This document shows positions 1 to 8,401 of a stretch of DNA of 64,000 nt, piece after piece. Below the pieces are notes generated by a model. That model saw only the letters and a program-made list of their open reading frames with translations, did not search any database and was not told where the DNA came from. The stretch is from Mycolicibacterium wolinskyi. Its GTDB lineage: Bacteria > Actinomycetota > Actinomycetes > Mycobacteriales > Mycobacteriaceae. The position numbers and the translations under genes are program-made. Positions within the stretch are counted from its first letter, which is position 1. Each line of letters starts with the position of its first letter. The stretch lies in assembly GCF_002101965.1 (NCBI RefSeq), contig NZ_LQQA01000035.1, positions 153,242 through 217,241 of the forward strand, read 5' to 3'.

Positions 1-17
1 CACGCGTGCAGCGTAAC

Positions 18-31
18 TAGAACACGTTTCA
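18..31. promoter_or_regulatory. KstR-like operator half-palindrome
   Basis: The 14 bases fit TNNAACNNGTTNNA, the published binding pattern of the cholesterol-catabolism repressor KstR, at every fixed position. The site overlaps the stop codon of the EthD-like gene and would sit in front of a leftward gene lying outside the window. A close relative of the same sequence occurs at 3524-3537. KstR control is inferred from the motif alone. Confidence 0.5.
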
Positions 32-766
32 CTCGGTGCGGCCGGGTGTGGCGAGCGGCACGACTCGGCCCGCGAACGGGCTGGAGTACACGTAGCGACT
101 CGTCGGAACGGTGTCGATGTTGCTGCTGGCGCCGAAGGCATCGGTGCTGGCCACCATCCGCTGCATACGGTCGGCCAGGTCCGCGTCGTCGGCGGCGCCG
201 AAGAAGGCGTGTAGGTCCGACACGGCAGGCAACGGGAACAGTTCCTCTACGATCGCGGCCAGCACCGGGGCGTCGGGGGTGAGCGCGCGTACGACCGTGT
301 TCTGCGTGTAACCGAACGTCGCCTGGGTCTCGATGGCCACCGGGGTGTGGTCGATGTGCCACCGGTGCAGCCAGGTCCGCTCGTCCAGGTCGCTGGGCCG
401 GCGCAGCAGCGCGATGTTGGCCAGTCCGTCGGTGCGCTCACCCGGCGCGGTCACCGGTGCGGGCAGCGGCACCGACTCGGTCACCAGATAGGCTGCGGCA
501 ACGTCGCATTCGCCGGTGAGCAGATCGATCGCGGCCCGCGCCTGGGAACCGCAGTACTGCTGGACCCACATGCTGACCACCGCCACGACCGGCGGATCGA
601 GCGTCGTCAGCGTCATCAGGGAATCGCGCACCGCGGCATCTCGGACGTTGAGCGTCAACCCGGCGGGCCCGATGTCGAGCAGACCGTCCCGCACCTGTGA
701 AAGCAATCGGGCACACCAGGTTCCGTCGGCCTGTGCGGCCCGCATCGTCACGATGACCTTTTCCAC
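29..766 (-). CDS. EthD-like (dimeric alpha-beta barrel) domain protein
   Basis: A 245-residue soluble protein with no signal peptide or membrane segment. It starts MEKVIVTMR and reads as a compact two-half protein. The second half, roughly residues 110-200, contains RRPSDLDERTWLHRWHIDHT, which resembles the EthD/stress-response alpha-beta barrel pattern (a helix with W..H...H). No catalytic residues can be assigned, and the substrate is unknown. EthD-type proteins often accompany degradative oxidation genes, and the KstR-like site overlapping its stop codon would fit a lipid or sterol setting, but that site more likely serves the next gene to the left. It is divergent from the FUSC gene at 836. 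Family assignment is moderately sure, function is not. Confidence 0.6.
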   Translation of the reverse strand: MEKVIVTMRAAQADGTWCARLLSQVRDGLLDIGPAGLTLNVRDAAVRDSLMTLTTLDPPVVAVVSMWVQQYCGSQARAAIDLLTGECDVAAAYLVTESVPLPAPVTAPGERTDGLANIALLRRPSDLDERTWLHRWHIDHTPVAIETQATFGYTQNTVVRALTPDAPVLAAIVEELFPLPAVSDLHAFFGAADDADLADRMQRMVASTDAFGASSNIDTVPTSRYVYSSPFAGRVVPLATPGRTE

Positions 767-835
767 GATCAGAACCTACAACGCGGCCGTTCTTCGCCGT
801 CGCACGCCGGACCGACGCGCACGGATCCACGCCAC

Positions 836-2881
836 GTGGCGTGGTTGGCCACCTACCCGGTCTCGCCGAGCAAGAATGGGCTGGTGCAGACCGGTGGACA
901 GGCGGCCGACGCCCTGCGGCTGAGCACCCCCGATGCCGGTGCGGTGATGCGCAGCCTCGCGGGCGTCCTCGTGGTGACGCTGATGGCGTTGACGTGGGCG
1001 TCCGGCCCGACTGTCATGTGGACGCTCGGTGCGGGTGTGATCGCGGGCGCCATCGCCTTACAGCGCAGTCCCGGTGGCCGGGTTCCGCTGGTCGTCACCG
1101 CGTCACTCGAGCTGTCGGCCGTGGTTCTGCTCGGTGTCCTCACGGGCGGGCACAGCGTGTTGTTCGTTGCGGTCGTCGCGGCGTGGTGCTTCGCCGCGGG
1201 CATGCAGTGGTCGCTCGGCGCGAATGCCGGCCTGGTCGCGTCGGCGGCCAGCGCGTTACTGGTCGTCGCCCCGCCCGTCGGACCGACGCTGCGCGACGCG
1301 CTGCTGGCTCCGACACTGGTATTCGTCGCCGGCTTGCTGCAGGCCGTGCTCATCGCGGTGTGGCCGCCGCGGCGGTGGCGCGCGCAGCGCGACGGACTCA
1401 CGCGGGCATACCGGTCGTTGGCCACCGACACCCGCAATCTGGCCGCCGACCGGTCCGCCGATGTCGACGACGCCCCGCTCACCTGGTTGCGAGAGGTGTT
1501 CGCCGACACCCAGGTCAGCCAGCGGCCGCGGGCCTATCACGGCGGATACCGGCTGCCCGAACGGCTTTCGGCCACACTGGCATCGTTGCGGTCCACCGCC
1601 GACGACAACCCGGACAGTGGTCTCACGCCGCTGTTGACCGCGGCGGCGGGTCTGCTCGACACGATCGCCGACCACGGGCACACCGCCCGACGCGATGCCG
1701 AACATGCGCTGGCCCGGGTGGAAACCGCGGCGGCCGCGGTGACCGGCACCGAAGCGGCGCTCGCGCAGCGGTTCTCCGAGCAACTGCGCGAGGCGGCAGT
1801 GCTGCGGTTCGGCCAGCTGCACCGACCGGATCTCATCGGCTCGCTGGCGTCGGCGCCCGCGGTCGTCCGCTCGCATCTCACCCGGACCTCGCCGATCCTG
1901 CGGCACGCCATCCGGTTGTCGGTGACCACCGCGCTCGCGGTGGCAGCAGCGCGGTTCGGCGGGCTGGAGCACGGGTACTGGATGGCGTTGACGGTCGTCG
2001 TCGTGCTGCGACCGGAGACCGCGCACACCTACACGCGGTGCGCGGGCCGCATGGCGGGACTCGCCGCCGGAATCGTCCTCGCCTCGCTTGTGACGTTGGT
2101 GTGGCAACCGGGTGGTGTCGGCTCGGCGGTGTGTGCGCTGGCATTCGTCGGGCTGGGTTATGCGGTGTCGCGGTTCGGATATCTAACCGTCGGCGTTGCG
2201 GTGGGCGCCATGGCGGTTTTCGTCATCGGCGCCGGCGGCACGGCCGACTGGTCGGGTGTCGCCGACCGGTTGTTCGGCGTGCTCATCGGAGGCGGCCTCG
2301 CGGTGATGGCCCACGTGGCGTTGCCCGATCATGCGCTGATCCGGCTGCGGCAACGCGCGGGCGAACTGTTGATGACCGAGATCGACTATGCCGCACTGGT
2401 CGTGAAGTCATTCGTGCACGAGGTCGACCACACGGCCGAAACCTTGTCGGCGGCCTGGCAGCGGGCGTTTCGGGCCAGGGCCGCGTTCGAGGCGGCGTGG
2501 GGCGCCGCTCGGCTCGACTCGCCGACGCTGCGCCGGTGGTTGCGGTCCTATCGCACCGCGTTGAATGCGGTGACCAGCGCCTGCACCACGCTCGAGAACA
2601 GCCTGCCGAGTCATCCGTCGTCGGCGCTGCACGATGAGTTCGTCGCTGCGGTGGACGATTACATCGAGGCACTGCGCGGCGCGCCACCCAGCCCAGCCGT
2701 TCCGTGGAGCTTGAACACCGCCGAACTGTCGGCAGCACTGCAGCGCGTCCACGATGTCGCGACGACGCTGGCTGCCGACAACGGCGCCGCGCGCATCCTG
2801 GTCGCAGAACTGTCGACCATCACGCGCAGCCTGGTGGGTATCTCCATCGACCGGATAGAACCGGCCGAAGGTGGCCGTTAG
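836..2881 (+). CDS. FUSC family inner-membrane protein
   Basis: A 681-residue protein with two blocks of transmembrane helices, about residues 40-170 and 340-480, separated by a soluble helical region, and followed by a C-terminal soluble helical domain. This is the FUSC (fusaric acid resistance/YccS-like) architecture. The second membrane block contains the family-typical stretch around HGYWMALTVVVVLRPETAHT. FUSC proteins are putative exporters of aromatic acids or other amphiphiles, but the substrate cannot be read from sequence. The reading frame opens with GTG at 836; an ATG at 948 would shorten the first soluble segment. The gene converges with the thioesterase gene, with 3 bases between stops. 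Confidence 0.8.
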   Translation: MAWLATYPVSPSKNGLVQTGGQAADALRLSTPDAGAVMRSLAGVLVVTLMALTWASGPTVMWTLGAGVIAGAIALQRSPGGRVPLVVTASLELSAVVLLGVLTGGHSVLFVAVVAAWCFAAGMQWSLGANAGLVASAASALLVVAPPVGPTLRDALLAPTLVFVAGLLQAVLIAVWPPRRWRAQRDGLTRAYRSLATDTRNLAADRSADVDDAPLTWLREVFADTQVSQRPRAYHGGYRLPERLSATLASLRSTADDNPDSGLTPLLTAAAGLLDTIADHGHTARRDAEHALARVETAAAAVTGTEAALAQRFSEQLREAAVLRFGQLHRPDLIGSLASAPAVVRSHLTRTSPILRHAIRLSVTTALAVAAARFGGLEHGYWMALTVVVVLRPETAHTYTRCAGRMAGLAAGIVLASLVTLVWQPGGVGSAVCALAFVGLGYAVSRFGYLTVGVAVGAMAVFVIGAGGTADWSGVADRLFGVLIGGGLAVMAHVALPDHALIRLRQRAGELLMTEIDYAALVVKSFVHEVDHTAETLSAAWQRAFRARAAFEAAWGAARLDSPTLRRWLRSYRTALNAVTSACTTLENSLPSHPSSALHDEFVAAVDDYIEALRGAPPSPAVPWSLNTAELSAALQRVHDVATTLAADNGAARILVAELSTITRSLVGISIDRIEPAEGGR

Positions 2882-2884
2882 CGA

Positions 2885-3514
2885 TCAGCCGCGCGCCCAC
2901 TTCGGCAGGATGAACACGCCCTCGGCCTCCGCGGTGATTCCCTCGGCATCCGAAACATGCCCAGCGGCAAAGGCTTTGATGCCGTCCGTCCGGGTGATCC
3001 GGCCTTCGGCGTGTAGGTCGCCGAGCGGCGTGGCGCGCAGATAACGGATCGTCAAGGTGCCGGTGAACCGGGGGCTCGTCGGGTCACTGGCCGCCACCTC
3101 GCCCAGCACATGATCGAGCACCATCGCGACGATGCCGCCGTGCACGTGGCCGGGTGGGCCTTCATAGGCGGCACCGAGACGAAAGTCGGTGGAGATGGTG
3201 CCCGATCCGTCCTTGACGATGACCAATGGCGGCGAGATCGGGTTTTTGATTCCGATCGCCGGGTTACCCCATGGCATTCGGGCGCCGTCGGAGGTGTAGC
3301 GAACGCCGAACGGCCCGGCGATCTGCTTGGCGCGTAGCCGCGCGGTCGCGGCGTCGATCTCAGCGATCGCCGCGGCCACCTCGGCGGCGTCCACCTCCGA
3401 GCGGATCGTGGCGTCGATGAGTTCCCGGACCGATTCGGCCAACGGCTCGTACACCGACCGAAGCCGCTGCACGTCGGCAGCGCTGAGATGCTCGACATGG
3501 GTGAAGCCCGCCAT
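2885..3514 (-). CDS. PaaI-family (hotdog-fold) acyl-CoA thioesterase
   Basis: A 209-residue protein. Residues 1-75 are a helical extension (RSVYEPLAESVRELIDATIR and after). The C-terminal hotdog domain carries GPPGHVHGGIVAMVLDHVLG at about 125-145, the HGG-plus-Asp/Glu helix typical of PaaI/4HBT thioesterases that hydrolyse acyl-CoA esters. I chose the ATG at 3514 rather than the longer open frame because similarity starts there and because a KstR-like operator lies 10 bases upstream. It is probably a thioesterase linked to lipid or sterol catabolism. The acyl substrate is unknown. Confidence 0.8.
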   Translation of the reverse strand: MAGFTHVEHLSAADVQRLRSVYEPLAESVRELIDATIRSEVDAAEVAAAIAEIDAATARLRAKQIAGPFGVRYTSDGARMPWGNPAIGIKNPISPPLVIVKDGSGTISTDFRLGAAYEGPPGHVHGGIVAMVLDHVLGEVAASDPTSPRFTGTLTIRYLRATPLGDLHAEGRITRTDGIKAFAAGHVSDAEGITAEAEGVFILPKWARG

Positions 3515-3523
3515 GCGGAGAAC

Positions 3524-3537
3524 TAGAACACGTTCAG
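3524..3537. promoter_or_regulatory. KstR-like operator upstream of thioesterase gene
   Basis: TAGAACACGTTCAG matches the KstR pattern TNNAACNNGTTNNA except at the last fixed base. It lies 10 bases before the ATG of the PaaI thioesterase and overlaps the stop codon of the next upstream gene, as the site at 18-31 does. A repressor there would block transcription start for the thioesterase. KstR involvement is inferred. Confidence 0.5.
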
Positions 3538-4250
3538 CTCGCCGGTGTCGAGTTGTCTCCCCCGCCCGCACCGGCGGTCCTGGCCCCGGCCGATGCGAAT
3601 CCGAGCCACGTGTGCCGATTGCCGGCCCAGCACCAGCCGACCTTCGGGGCGTTGCGGTTACCCGGCCCATCCCGCCCGGTGCCGTTGCTGATCCACAGGG
3701 CCGGCGTACGGGCGTCGGTTGTGCCGTCCGGTTTGTGCCGGCGCGAGCCGATCGTCATGAAACAGTGCCCCCGCTGCAGAACGTCCGGTTGCTGCAGCAC
3801 CCAGTACAAACCCTCGGTGAGCGTCAACGGCGTCCGCCCGGCGGCGGTTATCGCGGGCAGTGCCTCATCGGGCGACCAGTTTGCCATCGCGTCCCCGCGG
3901 TCGAGTTCGGACATGAGGTAGGCAGGCCGATCCGGCACGGTGACGGAGTCGATCGCGGTGAACTCGTCGACATCGTCCATGTCGCTCACCACGAAGCCCG
4001 GCCTGGCGTTGACGGTGAGAAGCGGCGCGAGCGTGCGGACCGAGATCAGGTCGGGATGCAGCACCAAAAGCGCCGTCGGGTCGCCGGACACGCCGACCGC
4101 GGCTCGCAATGCCGGCGCACCGAGCCCTGCCGCGGTGTGCAGCCCGAGCGATATGAGTCGATCGGCTTGTTCATGCAAGGTCGGCAGAACGGCCGTGTCG
4201 GTCGACGTAGGGGGTTGCGCAGTGTTCGGCACCCTCCCCCAACGATGCAT
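3534..4250 (-). CDS. DUF5701 family protein
   Basis: A soluble protein of about 238 residues. Recognisable blocks are PTLHEQADRLISLGLHTAAG near the N-terminus, the SDMDDVDEFTAIDSVTVPD block near the middle, and a C-terminal part rich in Trp and Gly with KVGWCWAGNRHTWLGFASAG. These match the actinobacterial DUF5701 family, whose biochemical role I do not know. The ATG at 4250 is chosen; the frame stays open upstream to 4757, but that part is antisense to the TPR gene and has the look of shadow coding. It ends inside the KstR-like site and may be cotranscribed with the thioesterase. It is divergent from the TPR gene. Confidence 0.65.
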   Translation of the reverse strand: MHRWGRVPNTAQPPTSTDTAVLPTLHEQADRLISLGLHTAAGLGAPALRAAVGVSGDPTALLVLHPDLISVRTLAPLLTVNARPGFVVSDMDDVDEFTAIDSVTVPDRPAYLMSELDRGDAMANWSPDEALPAITAAGRTPLTLTEGLYWVLQQPDVLQRGHCFMTIGSRRHKPDGTTDARTPALWISNGTGRDGPGNRNAPKVGWCWAGNRHTWLGFASAGARTAGAGGGDNSTPAS

Positions 4251-4340
4251 TCGCACGGCTTGTTCCGGGGCTCGCGAACTCGGGCGATTCGGCTCAGCGA
4301 TTTGTGCAACGCTTCGCACCGGTACCGACGCTGAACTATC

Positions 4341-6035
4341 GTGCGACCCGTGACGGCTGCAGCCTCGACCGAACCGTACTACCGGCTCGGGTCTTACCAC
4401 CGGACGGTTGACACGCCCGCGCCGCAGGCCCAGATCTGGTTCGACCGCGGCATGGTGTGGGCCTACGCGTTCAATCACGAAGAGGCGATTCGCTGTTTCG
4501 AGCGGGCGCTCGAACTCGACCCCGGCCTCGCGATCGCGCGCTGGGGCATCGCGTACGCGGTGGGCCCGAATTACAACAAAGCCTGGGACGCCTTCGATCC
4601 CGTCGACTTGGACGCCTCGCTGCGGCGCGCCCGCAACGAACTGGACCTGGCCGCCGACGGCCGGGCCTCGGCAGTCGAGCGTGAACTGATCGCGGCGCTG
4701 CGGGAGCGGTTCCCGACCGGCGACCCCGGCGACACCGCGGCCTTGGTCGCCGGGCATGCCGATTACGCCGACGCGATGGTGTCACTCGCACGGCGGTATC
4801 CCGACGACACCGACGTGCAGACCCTGGCCGCCGACGCGCTGCTCAACGTGACCGCGTGGGCCCTGTGGGACGGCCGTACGGGCGAACCCGCGCCGGGCTC
4901 GCGAGTCCGTGCGGCCAAGGAGATTCTCGACGGCGTGCTGGCCACCGCGGCTGGGCGCGAACATCCCGGGGCGCTGCACCTCTATATCCATGCCATGGAG
5001 ATGTCCACCAGCCCGCAGGACGCGCTGCCTGCCGCCGATCTACTGCGCGACCTGGTGCCCGACGCCGGCCACCTGCAGCACATGGCGAGCCACATCGACG
5101 TGCTGTGCGGCGACTACCGAAGCTCGGTGACATCGAATCTGGCTGCGGTGCAGGCAGATCGGAAATTCGTCGAGCGGCAGGGCCCGTTGAACTTCTATTC
5201 GCTCTACCGCGCCCACGACCTGCATTTCGTGGTGTACTCCGCGATGTTCGAGGGGAGCTCACAGATCGCGCTGCGCGCTGCCGACGAACTGTCCCGGCAA
5301 TTGACCCCGGAACTCCTGTCGGTGGCCTCACCGCCCATGGCGGACTGGCTGGAGGCCTTCGTCCCGTTGCGCGTACATGTGCTGGTGCGGTTCGGCCGCT
5401 GGGACGAGCTGATCGCCGAACCGGTGCCGAGTGATCCCGAGCTGTACTGCACCACCACCGCCACCGTCCACTACGGTCGCGGCGTGGCATATGCCGCACG
5501 GGGACAGCTCGACGCGGCCCGCGCGGAACGTGACGCGTTCGACGCCGCCTACCGGCGCATCCCCGACAGCCGCTATCTGTTCAACAACACCAGTCTCGAC
5601 ATCCTGGCCATCGCAGGTGAGATGCTCAACGGCGAGATCGCCTACCGGGAAGGCGATTACGACACGGCCTTCGCACACCTGCGGCGGGCGATCGAACTGG
5701 ACGATGCCCTGCCCTACGACGAACCGTGGGGCTGGATGCAGCCGACCCGGCATGCGTACGGCGCACTGCTGCTTGAGCAGGGCCGCGTCGAGGACGCTGC
5801 GCAGGTGTATGCCGCCGATCTCGGCCTCGATCCCACGCTGAGCCGGTCGTGCCAGCATCCGAACAACGTGTGGAGCCTGCATGGCTATCACGAATGTCTG
5901 CGGCGGCTCGGCCGGGACGCCGAGGCCACGATCATCGGTAAGCAGCTCGAGGTCGCGCTGGCACGGGCCGACGCGCCGATCACGGCCTCGTGTGCGTGCC
6001 GCCTCGACGTCGCGGATCCGTGCTGCGGCAGCTGA
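4341..6035 (+). CDS. Tetratricopeptide repeat protein
   Basis: A cytosolic protein of about 564 residues with TPR motifs. The clearest is at roughly residues 35-65 (WAYAFNHEEAIRCFERALEL), followed by repeats of the form FAHLRRAIELDD and LLLEQGRVEDAAQVYAADLG near residues 440-500. TPR arrays bind partner proteins; no catalytic domain is visible. Two GTG codons, 4341 and 4350, can start it. A -10-like TATCGT at 4337-4342 lies 7 bases before the second, so a leaderless start at 4350 is plausible. The C-terminus ends in a Cys-rich tail (CACRLDVADPCCGS). It is followed after 26 bases by a deaminase gene. Confidence 0.8.
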   Translation: MRPVTAAASTEPYYRLGSYHRTVDTPAPQAQIWFDRGMVWAYAFNHEEAIRCFERALELDPGLAIARWGIAYAVGPNYNKAWDAFDPVDLDASLRRARNELDLAADGRASAVERELIAALRERFPTGDPGDTAALVAGHADYADAMVSLARRYPDDTDVQTLAADALLNVTAWALWDGRTGEPAPGSRVRAAKEILDGVLATAAGREHPGALHLYIHAMEMSTSPQDALPAADLLRDLVPDAGHLQHMASHIDVLCGDYRSSVTSNLAAVQADRKFVERQGPLNFYSLYRAHDLHFVVYSAMFEGSSQIALRAADELSRQLTPELLSVASPPMADWLEAFVPLRVHVLVRFGRWDELIAEPVPSDPELYCTTTATVHYGRGVAYAARGQLDAARAERDAFDAAYRRIPDSRYLFNNTSLDILAIAGEMLNGEIAYREGDYDTAFAHLRRAIELDDALPYDEPWGWMQPTRHAYGALLLEQGRVEDAAQVYAADLGLDPTLSRSCQHPNNVWSLHGYHECLRRLGRDAEATIIGKQLEVALARADAPITASCACRLDVADPCCGS

Positions 6036-6049
6036 GCGCCCATCCCGCG

Positions 6050-6055
6050 TAAACT
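6050..6055 (+). promoter_or_regulatory. -10 element of a leaderless promoter
   Basis: TAAACT lies 6 bases before the GTG at 6062, the spacing expected when transcription starts at the first base of the start codon, as is common in mycobacteria. It supports that start for the deaminase gene. Confidence 0.5.
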
Positions 6056-6061
6056 CCGGCT

Positions 6062-6544
6062 GTGGCCATCAGCGACGACGATCTATCGCACCTGCGCCGA
6101 TGTGTTGAGCTAGCGGCGGAAGCCCTCGAAGACGGCGACGAGCCGTTCGGCTCGATTCTCGTCGACGAATCCGGCGCGACTTTGTTCGAGGACCGCAACC
6201 GGGTCAAGGACGGCGACGCCACCCAGCATCCCGAATTCGCGATCGCCCGCTGGGCCGTCGACCGGCTCGATCCCCCGCAACGTGCCCGTGCCACGGTCTA
6301 CACATCAGGCGAGCACTGCCCGATGTGTGCGGCCGCGCATGCCTGGGTTGGCCTGGGCCGCATCGTCTATGCGACCTCGTCGGAGCAACTGACGGGATGG
6401 CTGTTGGAGTGGGGTGCACCCCCGGCACCGGTCGCGGGCCTGCCGATCACCACCGTCGCCCCTGGCGCTCAAGTCGAAGGACCGGTCGACGAATTCGCCG
6501 AACCGATGAAGGCCTTGTACGCGGCGAAATTCCAGCCGTCATGA
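6062..6544 (+). CDS. Nucleoside/cytidine deaminase-family protein
   Basis: A 160-residue zinc-dependent deaminase of the cytidine/deoxycytidylate deaminase fold. The zinc motifs are HPEFA near residue 60 (the usual H-A/P-E with its catalytic Glu) and CPMCAAAH near residue 88 (C-x-x-C ligands). Family members hydrolytically deaminate free bases, nucleosides or tRNA adenosine. The sequence around the pocket is nearer to guanine/nucleobase deaminase-like proteins than to TadA, but the substrate is uncertain. It starts at GTG from an apparent leaderless promoter, and its stop overlaps the ATG of the GH13 gene, so the two are translationally coupled. Confidence 0.8.
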   Translation: MAISDDDLSHLRRCVELAAEALEDGDEPFGSILVDESGATLFEDRNRVKDGDATQHPEFAIARWAVDRLDPPQRARATVYTSGEHCPMCAAAHAWVGLGRIVYATSSEQLTGWLLEWGAPPAPVAGLPITTVAPGAQVEGPVDEFAEPMKALYAAKFQPS

Positions 6545-7863
6545 CCGAACCGGGATGGGTCGCCCACGCCATCTGGTGGCAGGTCTATCCGTTGGGCTTC
6601 GTGGGTGCCTTCCCGGCAGACCCGGCGCCCACCGCCGACGAACACCGGCTGCGCCGGGTCGTCGAATGGCTCGACCACGCAGTGGAACTCGGTGCGTCCG
6701 GCATCGCGCTCGGCCCGTTGTTCGATTCACGCACCCACGGCTACGACACCACCGACCACTTCCGCATCGACCCCCGGCTCGGCGACGACCGCGATTTCGA
6801 TCACCTGACCGCCGAAGCCCACCGGCGCGGGCTGCGAGTGCTCCTCGACGGTGTTTTCAACCATGTGGGAACCGATTTCGAGCGGTACCGCCAAGCCCTC
6901 GACGGCGGGCCGGACCATCCGGCGTCGGCCTGGTTCCGCCGGCACGGCGCACAGGCGGAGTTCGCGACGTTCGAGGGGCACGGCGAGCTGATCGCCCTCA
7001 ACCACGACAACCCCGACGTCGTCGAGTACGCCGCGACGGTCATGCGGCACTGGCTGGCCCGCGGTGCCGACGGCTGGCGACTGGACGCGGCATACGCCGT
7101 ACCGGACCGATTCTGGGCCCGGGTGCTGCCCGAGGTCCGCCGCGAGTTTCCCGACGCGTGGTTCGTCGGGGAAGTCATCCACGGTGAGTACTCGGCCACC
7201 GTGGCAGCGGCGACCTTCGATTCGGTCACGCAGTACGAGCTGTGGAAGGCGATCTGGAGCAGCCTCAACGACGGCAACTTCCACGAACTCGACTGGGCGC
7301 TGCAGCGGCACAACGACTTTCTCGGCGCCTTCGTGCCGTTGACATTCATCGGCAACCATGACGTGACGCGCATCGCAAGCCAACTGGAGAATCCGCGACA
7401 TCTCGAGCACGCGCTCGTCGTCCTGCTCACCACCGGTGGGACCCCGAGCGTGTACGCGGGCGACGAGTCGGCGTATCGCGGTGTCAAAGAGGACCGCCGC
7501 GGCGGAGATGACGCGGTGCGCCCGGAGTTCGGCTCGCCGTCCGCTGATCCGACGCAACCGGGCGCCGATGTACTGCGGCTGCACCAGTACCTCATCGGGT
7601 TGCGTCGGCGCCACCCGTGGCTGCACACCGCGACGACGTCCGCGCTCAGCCTGACCAACACGCAATACGTCTACCGGGCCGATGGTGACGGCGGGGCGCT
7701 CATCGTGGCGCTCAATGTCGACGACGCACCGCTGCGGCTTTCGCTGCCCGAGTATGGCGTGCCGTCCGGGCGCGTGGTCGCCGGATCCGGCGCGCCGCCA
7801 CCGGACGAGGTCACCCATCCCGAGGTGGCCGGCCACGGATGGCTCATCATCGAGCCGCACTGA
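6541..7863 (+). CDS. GH13 (alpha-amylase) family glycosidase
   Basis: A 440-residue enzyme with a (beta/alpha)8 barrel. GH13 landmarks in order are LLDGVFNHVG (region I, about residue 102), DGWRLDAAY (region II, with the nucleophile Asp near 181), VGEVIHGEYS (region III, acid/base Glu near 211), and FIGNHDVTRI (region IV, transition-state Asp near 275). A short C-terminal beta domain follows. No signal peptide is present, so it acts in the cytosol on maltodextrin, trehalose-derived or similar alpha-glucans. It is shorter than trehalose synthase or GlgE. ATG 6541 overlaps the stop of the deaminase gene by 4 bases, and I prefer it to the longer frame from 6325, which runs inside that gene. Confidence 0.85.
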   Translation: MTEPGWVAHAIWWQVYPLGFVGAFPADPAPTADEHRLRRVVEWLDHAVELGASGIALGPLFDSRTHGYDTTDHFRIDPRLGDDRDFDHLTAEAHRRGLRVLLDGVFNHVGTDFERYRQALDGGPDHPASAWFRRHGAQAEFATFEGHGELIALNHDNPDVVEYAATVMRHWLARGADGWRLDAAYAVPDRFWARVLPEVRREFPDAWFVGEVIHGEYSATVAAATFDSVTQYELWKAIWSSLNDGNFHELDWALQRHNDFLGAFVPLTFIGNHDVTRIASQLENPRHLEHALVVLLTTGGTPSVYAGDESAYRGVKEDRRGGDDAVRPEFGSPSADPTQPGADVLRLHQYLIGLRRRHPWLHTATTSALSLTNTQYVYRADGDGGALIVALNVDDAPLRLSLPEYGVPSGRVVAGSGAPPPDEVTHPEVAGHGWLIIEPH

Positions 7864-7867
7864 TCGG

Positions 7868-8311
7868 TCAGCCCAGCAGGCCGAGGGTGGCCGCGTCGGG
7901 CATACCGTCGTAGAGCCGGTCGAGCACGGCCACGAACTCATCGTCCTTCTCGCCGGAGTTGGAAGCCACCTCAGCGAACAAAGTCATCGAGGAACGCACC
8001 TTGAGCCAATCGGGCCAGCCGAAGATCTCCTCGGCGGTCCGGCCCTCGATTTGTGCTACCGCACCGGCACATTCGCGCAATCGGGGGCCCAGCGTGGGGT
8101 GCCGGAGGTAGGCGAGCGCCTCCGCACGCGAGGAGATACCGAAATAGTGTGCGGTCGGGCTTCTGCCCAAACCACGCAGCTGCGGGAATATGAACCAGAT
8201 CCAGTGGCTGCGTTTCCGGCCCGTGCGCAATTCCTCGAGTACCGTCGGGTAAATGCGGTCCTGCGCTTCGGTGAAGCGCTGTAGATCAAACGGATCATCT
8301 TCGGTGACCAC
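7868..8311 (-). CDS. DUF1810 family protein
   Basis: A 147-residue soluble protein. It opens with the family signature DDPFDLQRFTEAQDRIYPTV, continues with RSHWIWFIFPQLRGLGRSP near residue 35 and YFGISSRAEALAYLRHP near 55, and ends in a FGWPDWLKVRSSMTLF block. DUF1810 proteins (calpastatin-like in old annotation) have no established biochemical role; links to DNA and ADP-ribosylation systems have been proposed. The GTG at 8311 is chosen because family similarity begins within four residues of it. It converges with the GH13 gene and is divergent from the cyclase-like gene. Confidence 0.8.
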   Translation of the reverse strand: MVTEDDPFDLQRFTEAQDRIYPTVLEELRTGRKRSHWIWFIFPQLRGLGRSPTAHYFGISSRAEALAYLRHPTLGPRLRECAGAVAQIEGRTAEEIFGWPDWLKVRSSMTLFAEVASNSGEKDDEFVAVLDRLYDGMPDAATLGLLG

Positions 8312-8401
8312 AACGTCAAATATTCCATAAACCGGGCCGCGCACAACGATTTCGCCACAAAGTACTCGGTCAGCGCAATGCCCAGCTAATCTTTGCTTTC
8401 G

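Noticed and set aside
3515..4757. Long leftward open frame of 407 residues covering DUF5701 and extending opposite the TPR gene
   Set aside because: The upstream part is antisense to a well-supported TPR gene and has Arg/Pro-rich shadow composition; DUF5701 similarity begins only after 4250.
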